Assembly (NCBI GenBank): GCA_023101725.1
Contig: JALJCO010003102.1
Span: 1 to 64,000, forward strand
Source: Atherinomorus stipes
Taxonomy: Eukaryota > Chordata > Actinopteri > Atheriniformes > Atherinidae
Direction of reading: 5' to 3'
Length of the DNA stretch: 64,000 bases
Positions within the stretch are counted from its first letter, which is position 1; each line of letters opens with the position of its first letter. The notes under the pieces are model-generated. The model ran no database searches, was not told the DNA's origin, and saw nothing but the letters and a program-made list of their open reading frames with translations. The position numbers and the translations under genes are program-made. Positions 25,411-37,052 of the stretch are shown here, in pieces.

Positions 25411-25452
25411 ATGGTCCTGTGTGAAAACAATCACGTTTTCACACAGGACCAT
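25411..25452. repeat. Perfect 18-bp inverted repeat with 6-nt loop
   Basis: ATGGTCCTGTGTGAAAAC (25411-25428), loop AATCAC, then the exact inverse (25435-25452). It sits at the truncated edge of the Tc1 relic. Perfect identity in an otherwise decayed element suggests either a recent template-switch event or a constraint. Confidence 0.9.
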
Positions 25453-25455
25453 GGA

Positions 25456-25758
25456 GGTTTGGATTCCCCCTTTTCAAACATCAATGTCAACAATCCTTAC
25501 TGCTCAACATAGTCTTGTGTATGGATAAAAACTCAATGCATCAATGCTCTCATAAGATCATGAAACTGTTACAATTTGATTTCAATCATCTAGAAGAAAA
25601 ATAATATGTTTTTCCTGCACAGCCCTTGTTTGCAAGTTTGATGCCAGTAGTAATTACTGCAGTCACATCAGCAGCCCTGGATGAATAAAGATGCATAAAG
25701 ATGCATTCATAAATGAATGAATAAAACTGCATGATTAAAAGGTTGTTCAATTTCCATT
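25456..25758. other. No gene recognised
   Basis: AT-rich sequence with imperfect (GAATGAATAAA)-like words at 25680-25730. No domain or RNA gene seen. Confidence 0.5.
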
Positions 25759-25768
25759 ACTGAATTCA

Positions 25769-25896
25769 CTGCGACAGACTGGCAACAGTGTCCAGGGTGT
25801 ACCAGGCGCCTCTCGCCTGATTGGGATAGGCTCCAGCAACCCCTGCGACCCTGAACTGGATACGTGGCACAGAAAATGACTGACTGACTGACTGAC
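25769..25896 (+). mobile_element. Short retroposon (L2-type 3' end or SINE) with (TGAC)n tail
   Basis: The core 'gtccagggtgtacc', 'cctctcgcctgattgggat', 'aggctccagcaacccctgcg', 'accctgaactggata' and 'cacagaaaatga' matches a very common fish retroposon 3' end. It ends in (TGAC)n at 25877-25897. ACTGAATTCAC occurs immediately before (25759-25769) and after it (25895-25905), a likely 11-bp target-site duplication, so this is an intact short insertion. Confidence 0.75.
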
Positions 25897-25905
25897 TGAA
25901 TTCAC

Positions 25906-28669
25906 AGCCACCAGTTGTTGTGGACCACACTTCAAAGCTAGTTAACTAAATGTCGTTGTTCATTGTGTCTAATACAGAAATAATTTGCTGAAAATGTACG
26001 ACAATTGTACAACAATGATGAAACAGATTGAAAGGCTTGATAAACTTGAACATATTTTGCTTTCTTCTGTGGTTTAAGCTTTACCACCTTTGTGGCATTT
26101 AAACCAACGATTATGATCATCATCATCATAAGAAGAAGAATAAGAATAAGAATGATAATGATAATTTAACATTCTGTATACTGTTCTTACTTATATGCAA
26201 GAGTGAAATGGTCAAAATAAAAAGGTCACAAAATTGCACACAGTCAGTCCCCAGTAAAATAACACCACATCTCATCATTATCAGTATTAGTGGCTGTGGT
26301 CTGTATGATACTGAGAGCAATAATAATATATGGCACCACTGTATAGATTGATTTGTGTGATTCTCCAACCTCTATAGAAAACCAAAAGAAAACTTGTACA
26401 ATGGACACTTATCAATCAGCACAACAGGAACAACAGGAACACATTAAAAACACTTGTTAAAAAAAAAAAAAAAACACAAACTTTTATTTTATCAGCCAAG
26501 AATAGTAACAGACCTCCAAAAGTCAAATTTTTCCATTTACTTCTTGAGACAGTGTCATTTCTTGTCCTCCCTAAGCCATTACAGCTGTATAAGGAGACAT
26601 GTCCGCTAACCTTAAGGAATTCACTAAGTGGTATCTGCACGGGAGGGATGTATTCGGAGCAATTTCATGTAGCAGACTGTGTCAAGGGGAAACAGCAAAG
26701 CTTTTTACACATGAAATGTTCTGTTCCACAGGGAAGGAAAAGGAAAAGCAACAAACAGAAACTAACAACCAGAGCCTGGTGAACTCTCTTCATTCACGAA
26801 AAATAGAACAAATATGGAAAATAAATTAATGAATAAGATCATTCAATTTGGTAAAAATTGTAAAGTTTGAAAATGAAAATATGTTATTGAATGTTATTGA
26901 ATATTTGTGTAGGTCCTTATTTTATGACGAAATCCCTATTTATAATATAACACTTGCTTTCTTGTCATAGGTTTGTACATATTTCGTAGAATTTGGCGCA
27001 CAAGTTGCAAATTAAAATATTATCAATAAATTATTAATAATGAAATTAAACTAACAGGCATAAGGCAACTGCTTAAAAATGCACGCCTTGAAAAAAACAA
27101 CTTTCTGTGGACTAAGGAATTGTTTTTAATGTGTTAATTTGCTTTTATTTTGAGACTAAAATATAAGTATTAGTCATAATGTCCACAAGTAAACAGCATT
27201 TTGTTAATTTGATATATGAATGAAATGAAGAAAACTTGGAGAAACTACCTTCATACTTTACAATCACCAGTTAAACCCATTCGACATTGTAGTTATTTAA
27301 ATTCCTCAATCCCAAACACCCTCATCAGCTGCTTGTGTCCATGAGTATTTCAGTTAAACATGGTGATGAACTCATGGCCTGTTGACACATTGGGATGCAT
27401 CAATAGATCCCACTGACACCTTCAACCCTGCCTTTTATTCTGTGGGAACAATAGGCTACAGATGACTCTACGGACTAATCAATCAACAGCTCAAAGTGGC
27501 ATTTTGTTTTTCCGCTCCCCTTGCTGGCCTATTCACCTACCTCATCTGTTCGGTGTTCAGTCACTCTTACCCCACACACTACAAATGACCAAGGAGCCAA
27601 AGAATATTGAGGTTTTGTGACAGATCTGCCAGTATCTCATCTAGGCTTGTTTTCCTTTCTTCCTTTATTGACACAACATACAAAAATGGCCTTTCCCTGT
27701 CTGACTCCCCCTCCTCGTCTCCATTTCTCTCCCACTTGCTTTCACCGAGGCCTAATTACATGGTGGACAGAGCAATCGATACCGGAGAGAGCCAAAGTCC
27801 CCAGCAGCCAGTGTAAGGACCCTCTTAACTCCCTTCAGTTGACCATTCTCATACTTACACTTGCACACAAGTAAGTCATCTTGACTTTTTGCAGACATTA
27901 GAGCCAGGCTTGCCTATTCCCATGGTGGACTACATGCTGCATAAACAGAGGAAGTGCATTGTACTTCACTCCTGGGTATATCAAATGTACATTTCTTGGA
28001 CAAGGAGAGGACAAAGATGTGTTTTCTCCATGTTACTGATTAACTGTAATGGCTTAAATACAAATGAATGAAGAGTCATGTTTGTTTGAGATGATTTGGC
28101 TAAACCTTGTCATTTGTATGCTGTCATTGTCGGAATAAAGCATCAGTTCAAATTTACAAATGCCATCTAAATACTGTATTTTTTACTTTTGAATCATATT
28201 CTCCTATCATTGATGTGCTTTTACAAACATTTTCCCCACCATAGCCCATAGTTTTACCTTTAGCTTGCATTACAGCACTATGTCACAGTTGTAATGAAAT
28301 GAGAAAACATACTGTATAATGTTTGACCCATGAGGACTGTTCATTCAAAAGTTTCCCTGCAAATGAATTGTAATAAGTCATGTAATATAATGCAAACCGT
28401 AATGTTAGGTGGTTGTGTGCATCGGATAATTATAAGGGCAAACTTGCTGTTTTCCTTTGACTGTGTTGTGTTAATGCAGGGAACTTTAGTCCTGTGACAG
28501 CATGGAAGAATAAGACATGAAGGACAATATGTGAAACTTTCATAATTCATATACAATTTATTCTTGACGTGGGACACATTTGTCTTTTGTTTTTACTCGC
28601 ATAGAAAACAAAAATTAAACTGGAGCATGTCCATAAGAAGGTATAAGAGGTCAGGTAACTAAGAGGTAA
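25906..28669. other. No gene; short simple repeats; one unique-looking block
   Basis: Simple sequence occurs at about 26110-26166 (AAGAATAAG and GATAAT words) and 26460-26475 (poly-A). Frames up to 85 codons at 27607-27874 overlap in two phases and have no domain. The block 27380-27860 is unique-looking, contains CCTAATTACATGG (about 27750) and CAATCGATACC, and is a candidate conserved non-coding element, unverified. Confidence 0.45.
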
Positions 28670-29196
28670 TTAAAGGCAGGATGGATGATGTTTTCCAGGA
28701 GCATTTTTTACTATATTGCTTAAAGTCTTGCAGCCAGTTAAGTTAATGTTCTGACACAAAAATTGAAATTATTAATCACCTGTGAAACAGACAGGACTGG
28801 AAAAACCCTATCCATTGAAATTGTAACAGCCCATGCTTATTGATTGAATGATTTTACGAGCTGTTTGCTCAATCCACCGAAAAGAAACAAACAAACAAAA
28901 ACAAAAAAAAAACAAAACAATATGGATCAAGTCATGGAGGTGTTGGTGTTTGCAGTGAGGGACGTTTTACACCACAGAAGGAGCTAGAGGTGAGATAATT
29001 ATCACTATTAGGATTCTTTTAGGATTCCTCTGCTGTTTACTGGGAAGCTAACAAGCTAGCCATTCGGCTGTTATCCTCACCGAAAACCATCTGCACTGAC
29101 ATTCCTGTGCTCTGAAGGCGTGGTTTCGGGTGGGTGTATTTTTTCAAATGAAACTTGCTTTCACCGTTTTTCCAGGATTCCCTATCCTGCTTTTAA
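28670..29196 (-). mobile_element. TTAA-bounded DNA transposon, variant b of the AGGGTTGG family, 527 bp
   Basis: On the minus strand the ends are TTAAAGCAGGATAGGG-like (29196) and TTAAAGGCAGGAT-like (28670), both followed by a TTTTCCAGG-type block. The half at 28905-29196 matches 13081-13400 through 'cggttttcgg', 'gtgtaaaacgt' and 'cactgcaaac' words. The other half matches 10405-10627 instead, so this is a distinct subfamily. A simple (AAACA)n tract lies at 28883-28920. Confidence 0.75.
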
Positions 29197-29343
29197 AGAC
29201 TGAAAAAAAATTTAATGGCCAAATCTTGCACTAAACAGTGGGAAAAAATGTAAAATTATGCAAGTCTTAAAGGTATTCCAAATCTTTTTTTTTTTTTTTT
29301 TCAGTTCTACACTACTTACAAAGACACATAACTGAATTACGTT

Positions 29344-29610
29344 GTAATAATAATAATAATAATGCATTTTATTTAAAAGTGCCTTTCAGAAAATTCAAGG
29401 ACACTGTACAAAAAAAAGCCAACAACAAACAAGCAATAAACGATTAAGTAAAACATTAATAGATAAAATCAGCACAACAAAGACCGGAGGTCAGTGTAGT
29501 TAGGATGGAAAGGCAACTTTAACAGGTTGGTTTTGAGTCTGGACTTGAAGATGAAAAGAGAGTCAATATTTCGGATGAGGTTTCTGCATGGACACTTCTC
29601 TCTGCAGGAA
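29344..29610 (-). mobile_element. Non-LTR retroposon fragment with (ATT)n end
   Basis: (ATA)n at 29347-29363 is followed by 'atgcattttatttaaaagtgcc', 'caaggacactgtacaaaa' and 'ggttttgagtctggacttga', the texture of a common fish LINE 3' region read in reverse. A minus-strand frame of 93 codons crosses it (29519-29800) without a recognisable domain. Confidence 0.5.
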
Positions 29611-30514
29611 TTTCCCTCATCTTCCAATTTCCTTTGTGTTTGGCCTGCAGCCTTTGGGCAGAGGTGGCAAACATACCAGCCAGGGACAGTTTGCTAGATG
29701 GTGAGACTTTAAAAGCACAGTAATTGGTTTGAGCCACCATTTCACTCTTTACTGTATTCTGTGCAGATGTTTTTTGCGTTATACGCTGTACTCCACACAT
29801 TCACACTCCCTCCATAGATCTGGAACTTTCAAAAATGGTTTTGTGGGTTATAGTGACTCTGCACTTTCAGACTTCACTGCAAAAATTCAGAAAAAAATAA
29901 GTTTTAAGAAACATGTGAGGTCCAGGCAAGTTTTTGCAAGGTTTTTAAAAAATATTAATTTTGATATGTGAATCATTTTAAAGCTTTTTTTTCTTCTTTT
30001 TTTAAAAAATGCTTTGCCTCAAGTCTTGTTGGTGAGCACAGAAATGAACTGTTTAGACAGCCACTCAGCTTACTGCACAAGGGATATCAATCTGCTAAAG
30101 AGTCCAACTAAGCTAATCACTTGCATATCTATCAAAGCGGGCTGGTTTGTTTTACATTATGTGAATCTGACTTTCTGGAAACTGGACAGATAAATGTCAT
30201 GACAGATTTTCCCATGGAAAGCTGCAATATTCCGGTTTGATGGTCAACCATGTTTATTGATACGACAGTACATGATGAGCTGAATCAAATGGAAGAAAGA
30301 AAAAGATAATGGGGAGAGTAAAACGTAAACTATCGTAAAAATCATTTTGAATTTGCTGCTTTAATAAACATTGCGGTCCTGTTTACTTTCAATAATGGTA
30401 AGTTAGATGGTGAGTTTTCAGTTACATCCATGTGTAGACCAAGATGCAGGTTTTTCAAATTAAAATTGTATAATTACAAAATTACCACAGTTCCATATTC
30501 CATTATTACTTGGG
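29611..30514. other. No gene recognised
   Basis: Contains no repeat I can name and no domain-bearing frame. AT-rich with T tracts at 29985-30006. Confidence 0.45.
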
Positions 30515-30790
30515 GTGGGACTTGATTTAAAAGATAACAATAATTAATCAGAGGCTTTGTAATTGATTAATCTTGAATAATCGCATAATAAAAATTGCCC
30601 AAAAAAGTAACATTTCTTTTTTATTTGAATATATTTTCAAGGGCAACTGAATCCAATTATAGACACAAACATTAAAATTGTATTTTCAAGTGCTAGTATT
30701 GTCTGACCAAATGCATTTAATCGTATTTCAGCTTTCAGCTGGGGTAGCACCCACAGCTAACGGAAGCAAGTAAACAATACCAATACATCC
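30515..30790. mobile_element. Possible hAT-type repeat fragment
   Basis: The run 'ggggtgggacttgatttaaaa' followed by 'attaatcagaggctttgtaattgattaatcttg' and 'aataatcgcat' resembles a fish repeat remembered as hAT-type. Only one end is visible. Confidence 0.4.
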
Positions 30791-31154
30791 CAGCTCTGCC
30801 AGTGGTGTACTGTAGAAACATAACAAAACACTGGCTTCAAGATGTAAAAGGTGGAGTAAAATAGTTTTATTGTTTAAGGTAAATTAAAGGCATAAACAAA
30901 AACACAAACCTGAAATGGAGAAGGGGTTAGAGATGCTGCTCAAATAAATTAAATCAAAGACAGACAAAGCCGAAACTAAAGAAGAGCCAAAAGGGCAAAC
31001 CAACACAAACCTAAACTAAAATTTTCTAAAAACCAAAGGGGAATAAAGCAGTACCAATAAGCTAAAAAAAAAAAAAAAAAAAAAAAACCCCTAATATACA
31101 CAAATTACAAAACAAAGCCAAGCTATCCCAAACCCCAAAACGAAAGTTACAATA
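30791..31154. other. No gene; poly-A (26 nt) at 31062-31087
   Basis: A-rich unannotated sequence. The poly-A run might be the tail of a retroposon but no upstream body was recognised. Confidence 0.4.
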
Positions 31155-31428
31155 TTGTAACCCTGGTTAGTTTGTAACCAGGTGGAGCCCTCTACTGGAC
31201 TCTATGGGTACAACTCTCCTCCAACCGTGTACATGCGATGGCCCACTGAAATTTTCATATGTAGCCGGGCATTAGGGCGTGTCTACCCCTTTTTCCCCCT
31301 TCGCGGGTATAAAAGCAGGTGCATTGTCAGCTGCCCTCATTCCACCAAGCTTCAGCGTAAGGCGAAAGAATGGCAGGGCCCTGTGTAGAGGGCTCCGCCT
31401 GTGTAAATATACAGTAACTAGGGTACAA
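31155..31428. mobile_element. Short DNA element with inverted ends carrying a TATA-like module, 274 bp
   Basis: The left end TTGTAACCCTGGTTA (31155) and the inverse of the right end TTGTACCCTAGTTAC (31428) are imperfect inverted repeats. Sub-terminal GGTGGAGCCCTCTAC (31181-31195) matches the inverse of GTGTAGAGGGCTCCGCC (31383-31399). Between them is GTATAAAAG at 31308-31316 with a GC-rich upstream block and a 'cagctgccctcattcc' block 20-30 bp downstream, the layout of a core promoter. There is no long frame. The family is not named with confidence. Confidence 0.7.
31309..31315 (+). promoter_or_regulatory. TATA box-like motif inside the element
   Basis: TATAAAA lies in a GC-rich context (CGCGGG just upstream), with an AG-rich start-like region about 25-30 bp downstream. 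It resembles a core promoter by sequence only; no transcript is visible. Confidence 0.35.
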
Positions 31429-31527
31429 TGACCAAGTGCACTATCTAATGCTCTTACCTTTTCTTTGGTGCATCTGCCCTTTTCCTTTCTTTTTTTTTCC
31501 TTCAAGAGTTCGAGTGACTGACGTCTA

Positions 31528-32395
31528 AGGTTGGGCATCGAGAATTGAATATCAATGGGACCCAGGACTAACTGTCCGATTCTTCCGGAATCGTTCAATT
31601 TTGAAATGTTCAATTCCTATTTTTGATGCCCTTTCCGCCGGATGCAGAACCTTAGTCAGTATCAGGTTTCTGGTACACCCATTTACGTTGACGCACGCAG
31701 CACTTTATTGTTGCTGTATTTAGCGAGTTTTCAGACCCTCTGTTAACTGTCTTTTAATGAAACCGCTAGTGACAAGTCTAGTAATATTTTCTGGTCTTGT
31801 TGGAGACTTTTGAAACCGATGTGAAAAAACGTTTCGTTTATTGCCCGCGCCTGCGGCTTCTCCCCCTTCTCACAGCGCACACTACCAGAGGTGGCAGGAG
31901 CGTCGGACACAGCAGGAAATGTTTACCTCTGCTCCATGAAGCAGACTGAAAAACTGAAAGCTGCCACTGATTATCAGATATTAATGTCTCTAAGTGAAGA
32001 ATGTGGACAGAAAAATTTAATATCAAGTACTGTAATATGTAGTGAACTCTTATTTTGAAAATAGCCATTTTAACAGTTAAAGTTCATAAAATGGTGAACT
32101 GGTGAGGTCTATTCAAGTTTGGCCAGGGATCATTTTTATTTCTTTTCCTACTGTTTTTTTTCTTAGTTGAAATGCAATTAAATGCTTTTGGTAAGAAAAT
32201 AAGTAGAGCTGGAGTTTACTAAATCAATGTCCTTGTCTGTTATTTGATTTTGTTGCCTACAAAAAAGAAAATGTAATTTTTTTTTTTACCCTAACCCTTA
32301 AAAGAATCAGAGCCGAGAATCAATAGGAACTGGAATCGAAAGAAAGGAATCAAATCGGAACCGGAATCGTTAAAATTCAAACGATGCCCCACCCT
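31528..32395. mobile_element. hAT-like non-autonomous element (GGTTGGGCATCG ends), 868 bp
   Basis: The left end reads AGGTTGGGCATCGAGAATTG; the inverse of the right end reads TAGGGTGGGGCATCGTTTG. The inner 'ccgattcttccggaatcgttc' matches the inverse of 'ggaaccggaatcgttaaaat'. No transposase frame exists. The 5'-CA(G/A)GGTTGGGCATCG type is remembered as hAT in fish. The 8-bp target duplication could not be made out. Confidence 0.65.
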
Positions 32396-33568
32396 ATTGC
32401 CGTCTGCTCCAATCATGAGCTTATTCCCACAAAGCTTCATGCTCTTAGCTCTGTCATTGGCTGGCGATATAAACAGAAATCTCTACCCAGAAACATCCCG
32501 ACCAGACCATAACAAAGCGAAAGAGCGAAATACAGAGGGGGTAGAGGGAGTTGCATTCAAGCTCACCACTGCATGCGAGTAGATGCCAAAAGGGGAGGTT
32601 TGAGACAGATTTTTACTTGCACAAGTCTAATGTTTATTTTCAGGGGCGAAACTTCAGACTTTACCTTTAAAGTCCCACCCCTAATTTTCACCTTTAATAT
32701 TGATGATCAGTGTACAACCCCAATCTTAAAAATGTCAGTTCACCCAGTCATTTGTAAATAAAATCACAATGCAATAATTAGCCAATTTCCTAAATAATTA
32801 TTGCATTTAATAAAGAACACCAAGTATTGACAGTGAGACCTTTTACTAATTTGTAAAACATTTTGTCATCTTAGTCATGAACTTGATGATAGCAGCACAT
32901 GAGATACAAGCTGGGAAAAATATTTACCACTGTGTGCAGCATCCCTTATTATAACAACAGTCCATAAATTCCAGAGAACCTCTTTTTTTTCCCTTCAAGA
33001 AGGAATGTGCTCCACTCTTGTGTGGATTCCAGCTGTTCATCAGTCCCGCATCTTCAGTCATGTCATGCATTTCAGAATTTACCACATTTTCAGATGGCAA
33101 GAGGTGAACTGTAGACTGCAGACAATCCCTGGACCCAGACTATTCTACAACAAAGCCATGTTCTTGTAATGAAATGAAATGAAAAATACTTTGTAAAAGA
33201 TACATTCTGTGATTTAGCATTTCCTGCTGAAATCTGAAAGGCTTTCCTCGTAAGAAATGTTGTCTATAGAGTAGGAGCAAAATTACAGTTGTTGCTCTAA
33301 ATCCTGTAAAATCGCTAAAAGCTTTTAGCATTGTTGGTGCCTAAAGAGATATCCAGATGCCATTTATTTAGGCTCAAAGGTGCCCTCATGTCATCAGAGA
33401 TGCAGGCTTTTGAACTGAGCACTGAAAACAAGGTAAGAAGTCTTTCCTGGTCCATTTTGAATGAGCTTCGGCTCAGAGAAGACAGCAATGGCTTATGTTC
33501 ACAGTTGTCTTCTGTTTCTTTTAACTTGTATTTGTGGGTTATATGGCGACCAGGTCTGTGTACCTTGC
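32396..33568. other. No gene; 16-bp palindrome at 33314-33329
   Basis: Small frames up to 63 codons only, apart from 33331-33726 (131 codons), which runs into the next palindromic element. GCTAAAAGCTTTTAGC is a perfect palindrome at 33314-33329. Confidence 0.45.
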
Positions 33569-33725
33569 GGCCATTCGTTTTTCGTTTTGATATCAAAAAA
33601 CGAAAAACGACAATCCAACCTATTTACGATTTTCGTTTGGAAGAAGGTAAACAAAAAACGGGAAACGAGTCATCTCCCATTTTTCGTTTTAAGATCGGAA
33701 ATCGAAAAATGGAAAACAAGCCTTA
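33569..33725. mobile_element. Palindromic element built of CGTTTTTCG / CGAAAAACG words
   Basis: TCGTTTTTCGTTTT, GATATC, then AAAAAACGAAAAACGA form an almost perfect palindrome at 33575-33610. CCATTTTTCG (33677-33686) pairs with CGAAAAATGG (33703-33712). The same words recur throughout, so the whole block can fold on itself in several ways. It resembles a short foldback element, but no target duplication was identified. Confidence 0.55.
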
Positions 33726-36700
33726 ATCTGATTTTCTATTAGAGTTTTATTTTTACAAAGTCAGAAAATAAAATATGACCAAAATTCATTTCTCAATCTT
33801 GCTTTGGCTTGAACAGGAAGAACGTTCTTCTGCTGCTGCTGCTCAAACTACCCTGCGGCGTATTGACCAATCACGTGACTTTGTTCGCTCACACCCACCT
33901 CCACCAACTGCTATGGGCTCAGCTGCTACAGCTAATAGCTTGCCTCGGGAAATGATGGTTGATTCGTGCTTTTGAAGTTCTGATCTACATTCCAGAATGG
34001 GATTTAATTTTTGAGGCCGCCAGCTGATCCTGAATGACGAGCTAAATGTGATGCTGCTATAAAGCGTGATAACTGGAGGCCACCGGAGAGTTCTCGGCTG
34101 TGCAGCAGCCTGGTAGCACCGCTTTCTTGGTGATAAGTTCCCTGCTAATTCTGTTTTGTACGCTTTCCAAGTATATTGTGGGTGAGCTGGTCTAAGTTTA
34201 TGGAAAATGACGATAATGCATCTCTAAAATGTAGCAAACCGCGGTTGTTTTAACATTGTTACGACTAGATGCTCACGGTTGTTGGTTGTACAAAACACGT
34301 CTGACGAAGGCTTGTTGTGTCTCCGCCAGGTAAACAGGTGACAACCTGTCGTCTAAAGCTGATGTTCCGTCCATCCTCATGTTTGTCTGCGATCCAGAGA
34401 AAAGAAGGACCAGGGAAGATCTGGAAACGTTTGCAAGAAGACAACAAGCTAACGAGAGTTTTCAGTTCTCAGTACAAATAAAAACTTACAGACTTTTATT
34501 TTCCTTTGTGGTGTCAATAAACTAAAGATAAAGCAACAGTGTTTCCTCTCAGTTATTGTAACGTTAACTCCTAAAATGTCGGGAGGTCCCGAATGTTTAC
34601 ATGGTGTTAACGTTATCTGGGTCTGCTGTTGTCATCTTTAACATGAAGAGAAAAAAACTTTCCTTTTTTTCCAGTCTTTGGTTACATACCGCATGGGTGG
34701 CAAAAAGCTAACCTGGCTTGGACTCTGCACCCATTTGTCATTTTATGTGTACACTCGAATATTTTGGACTGATGTGTGGAAATGTAGGAAGACTGTTGAA
34801 ATGTTTCTATGAAAACGATATTATGATGATGGCGAGAAACCTGTAATTTTGCTTTTGGGTAAATTCCACCTTCACAAAAAGAGATGGTCAGACTCCAGCC
34901 CAGCTTTACACATTTTCTGCATTAATCCATATTCAACCATTATAAATTACATTACAAGAATGAGATCAAAACTTCCACAGTTTCTGGTCTCTGCAGATTC
35001 CAATGTACAGCTTAATCAACGACTAAAGCGTTAGACTAAAAGACTGCACAAAAAATAATACGCGGTAAACAGAAATTAGGGCTACCGCTGGGCTCATTTC
35101 GAAGGTGCACCTTTCAAACCCTGTGACACACCCACCACCTATAGGTGCTGATGCTGTGCGTCACCTGTCACCTATGAATAAATATCCATTAGCCTAATAT
35201 CTACACTGATCTTATGATATACACTACTCACTATGATGTCGGAATGAATCTAAAATCCACTACAACCTTTCCAGGTGAACTGAATTAAACTTTCTCTAAA
35301 CTTTTCAAAGCAAATGTACATTGTTCAATGGTTAAATATTTATTCTGCATCATTCTAAAACAGAAAGTTGAATATCCCTAACTTTTTGTGGGTAGTGTTT
35401 TTACTTCTGAAATACCATTTGAGGTCATCTCCCCATGTTACACTACTTTGCATAAATAGTTTTTGTTTGTAGGCCAGCTTATTTTAAAGAGAGAAAAAGA
35501 GAGAGACTGCACTCGCTGCTGAGTGACTTAACCTGCTGCTGGCGCTCGTTTAGAGTGGACGGAGCTAGAGGATTTTACTCTTTCAAAGCCAGTTCAGATT
35601 TTATGTGGGCAGATCAGATAGGTTTATTTTGTTAAATTAAATAAATTGAACTTGTTGGTGCTCAAGACACTTTCGATTTTCCCAAGTCCTTGTTTACAAA
35701 CCAAGGGAAAAAAAAAACAAAAAAAACAGAGGTGTCTTCTTTTTCTTTGAATTGTTTAGTGATTTTGTGAAAATTAAATGGAATATTTAAAGTCTTCACA
35801 ATGTTGTGTTGGGGAATGTTTATCAGAAATTGCTCCACAATTTGCTAACAGATGAACCTGCTCACCTTTAGAGACTCTGCCTCTCTGAGGTGCTGTTTTC
35901 GTCATGCTGCTGAGCTGCATATTTCTCATCCCCTCTCACTTTGGCCTTTGGTCGCTGACTTCTTGTGACGTGTTACTGTCATGCAATCCAAGCTAATATT
36001 CTTCATCAAATCATTGAGTGTCTAACTTTTTATTTTAATGATCTGTGTTGTTTTGGTTCTGTTTAGTTCTTGAACTAAACTTAATCTGTGCTTTTCTTTC
36101 CTTTTTTTTTATCATGTTTTACTTTGTCTGTGGTGTGTTATGAGTTTTTTGTTTCATTTTGGTTTTTCTTTTCTTTTTTTTTTTTACTTGCCCTGTCCAG
36201 CATCATAGCAAGCAGAGTGGAAATCTGATTGCTTTATTGTGTTGAACAATTTTGCTTTGCCAAGGGGAGCTTTATGAACACAAGGCAATTCATTTTGGTT
36301 TTCAAACTTGCTTATTCTTCCAGTGCGGCACCTTCGGTTTCTTTAAATTATTTATTTGTATGTCTGCCTTCCTCGGTCCTGTATTTGGATTCCAACTCAT
36401 CTCCAACATCATCTTGGGAAATGCATAGTATTTCATATGTTTTATAGTTTGTCGTGAGTAAAAATTTGCGGTAATGAGATTTGCTAATCTTTGCATCCTG
36501 TTTTTTGTTTACATTGTACATAGTCTCACATCTTGGAATTGAGGATTTAATTAATGAATTTCAATTTAATGTTGAGAAAGTAAATTACCCAGGACAAGTC
36601 AATAACTCAGCTTGTAGGACTTGATTCCAGCAGTATAAAAAAATAACACTATGTTCTCCTCAGTAGATGAGATGAAGAAGGAATTTTTTGGCCATATCTC

Positions 36701-36915
36701 AGCCAGCTCTTTGTGTTCAAATGGAAACAAGACAATAACTTCATCATGCAAATGCTGACAAATATGTCTGATCCTAGTATTCAGTGGGATAAATATTCTG
36801 TGGAGCATGGCACTTTGTTTTATTTCTTCAATAAGCAGTCAGTGTGCTCATTTGTTTGTCAAGACAACTGAATTCATGATTTATGTTCGAGTCCACTGGA
36901 AGCACTCACAGATGA
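33726..36915. other. No gene recognised; CpG-richer block 33840-34450
   Basis: About 33840-34450 has more CpG than its surroundings and a (CTG)n tract (33826-33842), so a promoter or repeat origin is possible; no reading frame supports an exon. The remainder is unique-looking AT-rich DNA. Confidence 0.4.
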
Positions 36916-37052
36916 AAACATCTTTATGTCTAATGTTTAATTTTGGCTACTGACGGCCACCATACATTCACAACAGTGCTTGACATATGAAGTCATTGCT
37001 ATACCCATCTTTACCACTCGATGTCACTAATTCTTATACCCTGTACCTTTAA
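36916..37052 (+). mobile_element. Truncated copy of the 7020-7599 element
   Basis: This matches 7455-7599 through 'acatctttatgt', 'ggccaccataaattcacaacagtgctt'-type words, 'gaagtcatt', 'acccatctt' and 'ctgtacctttaa', ending at TTAA (37049-37052). The 5' part is missing. Confidence 0.75.

Larger units (their letters stand above)
24573..25455 (-). mobile_element. Tc1/mariner relic, truncated
   Basis: The transposon end CAGCTGTTTGAAAAAG directly follows a TA at 24571-24572, and transposase sequence runs on the minus strand. The copy is about half of a usual 1.6-kb Tc1 element and ends near a perfect hairpin at 25411-25452, so the 5' half and the other terminal repeat are lost. Confidence 0.85.

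Noticed and set aside
33331..33726. 131-codon plus frame
   Set aside because: Its second half is the CGTTTTTCG palindromic element read through.
33840..34180. CpG-richer block considered as a promoter with first exon
   Set aside because: No start codon context followed by a supported frame, and no matching downstream exon.
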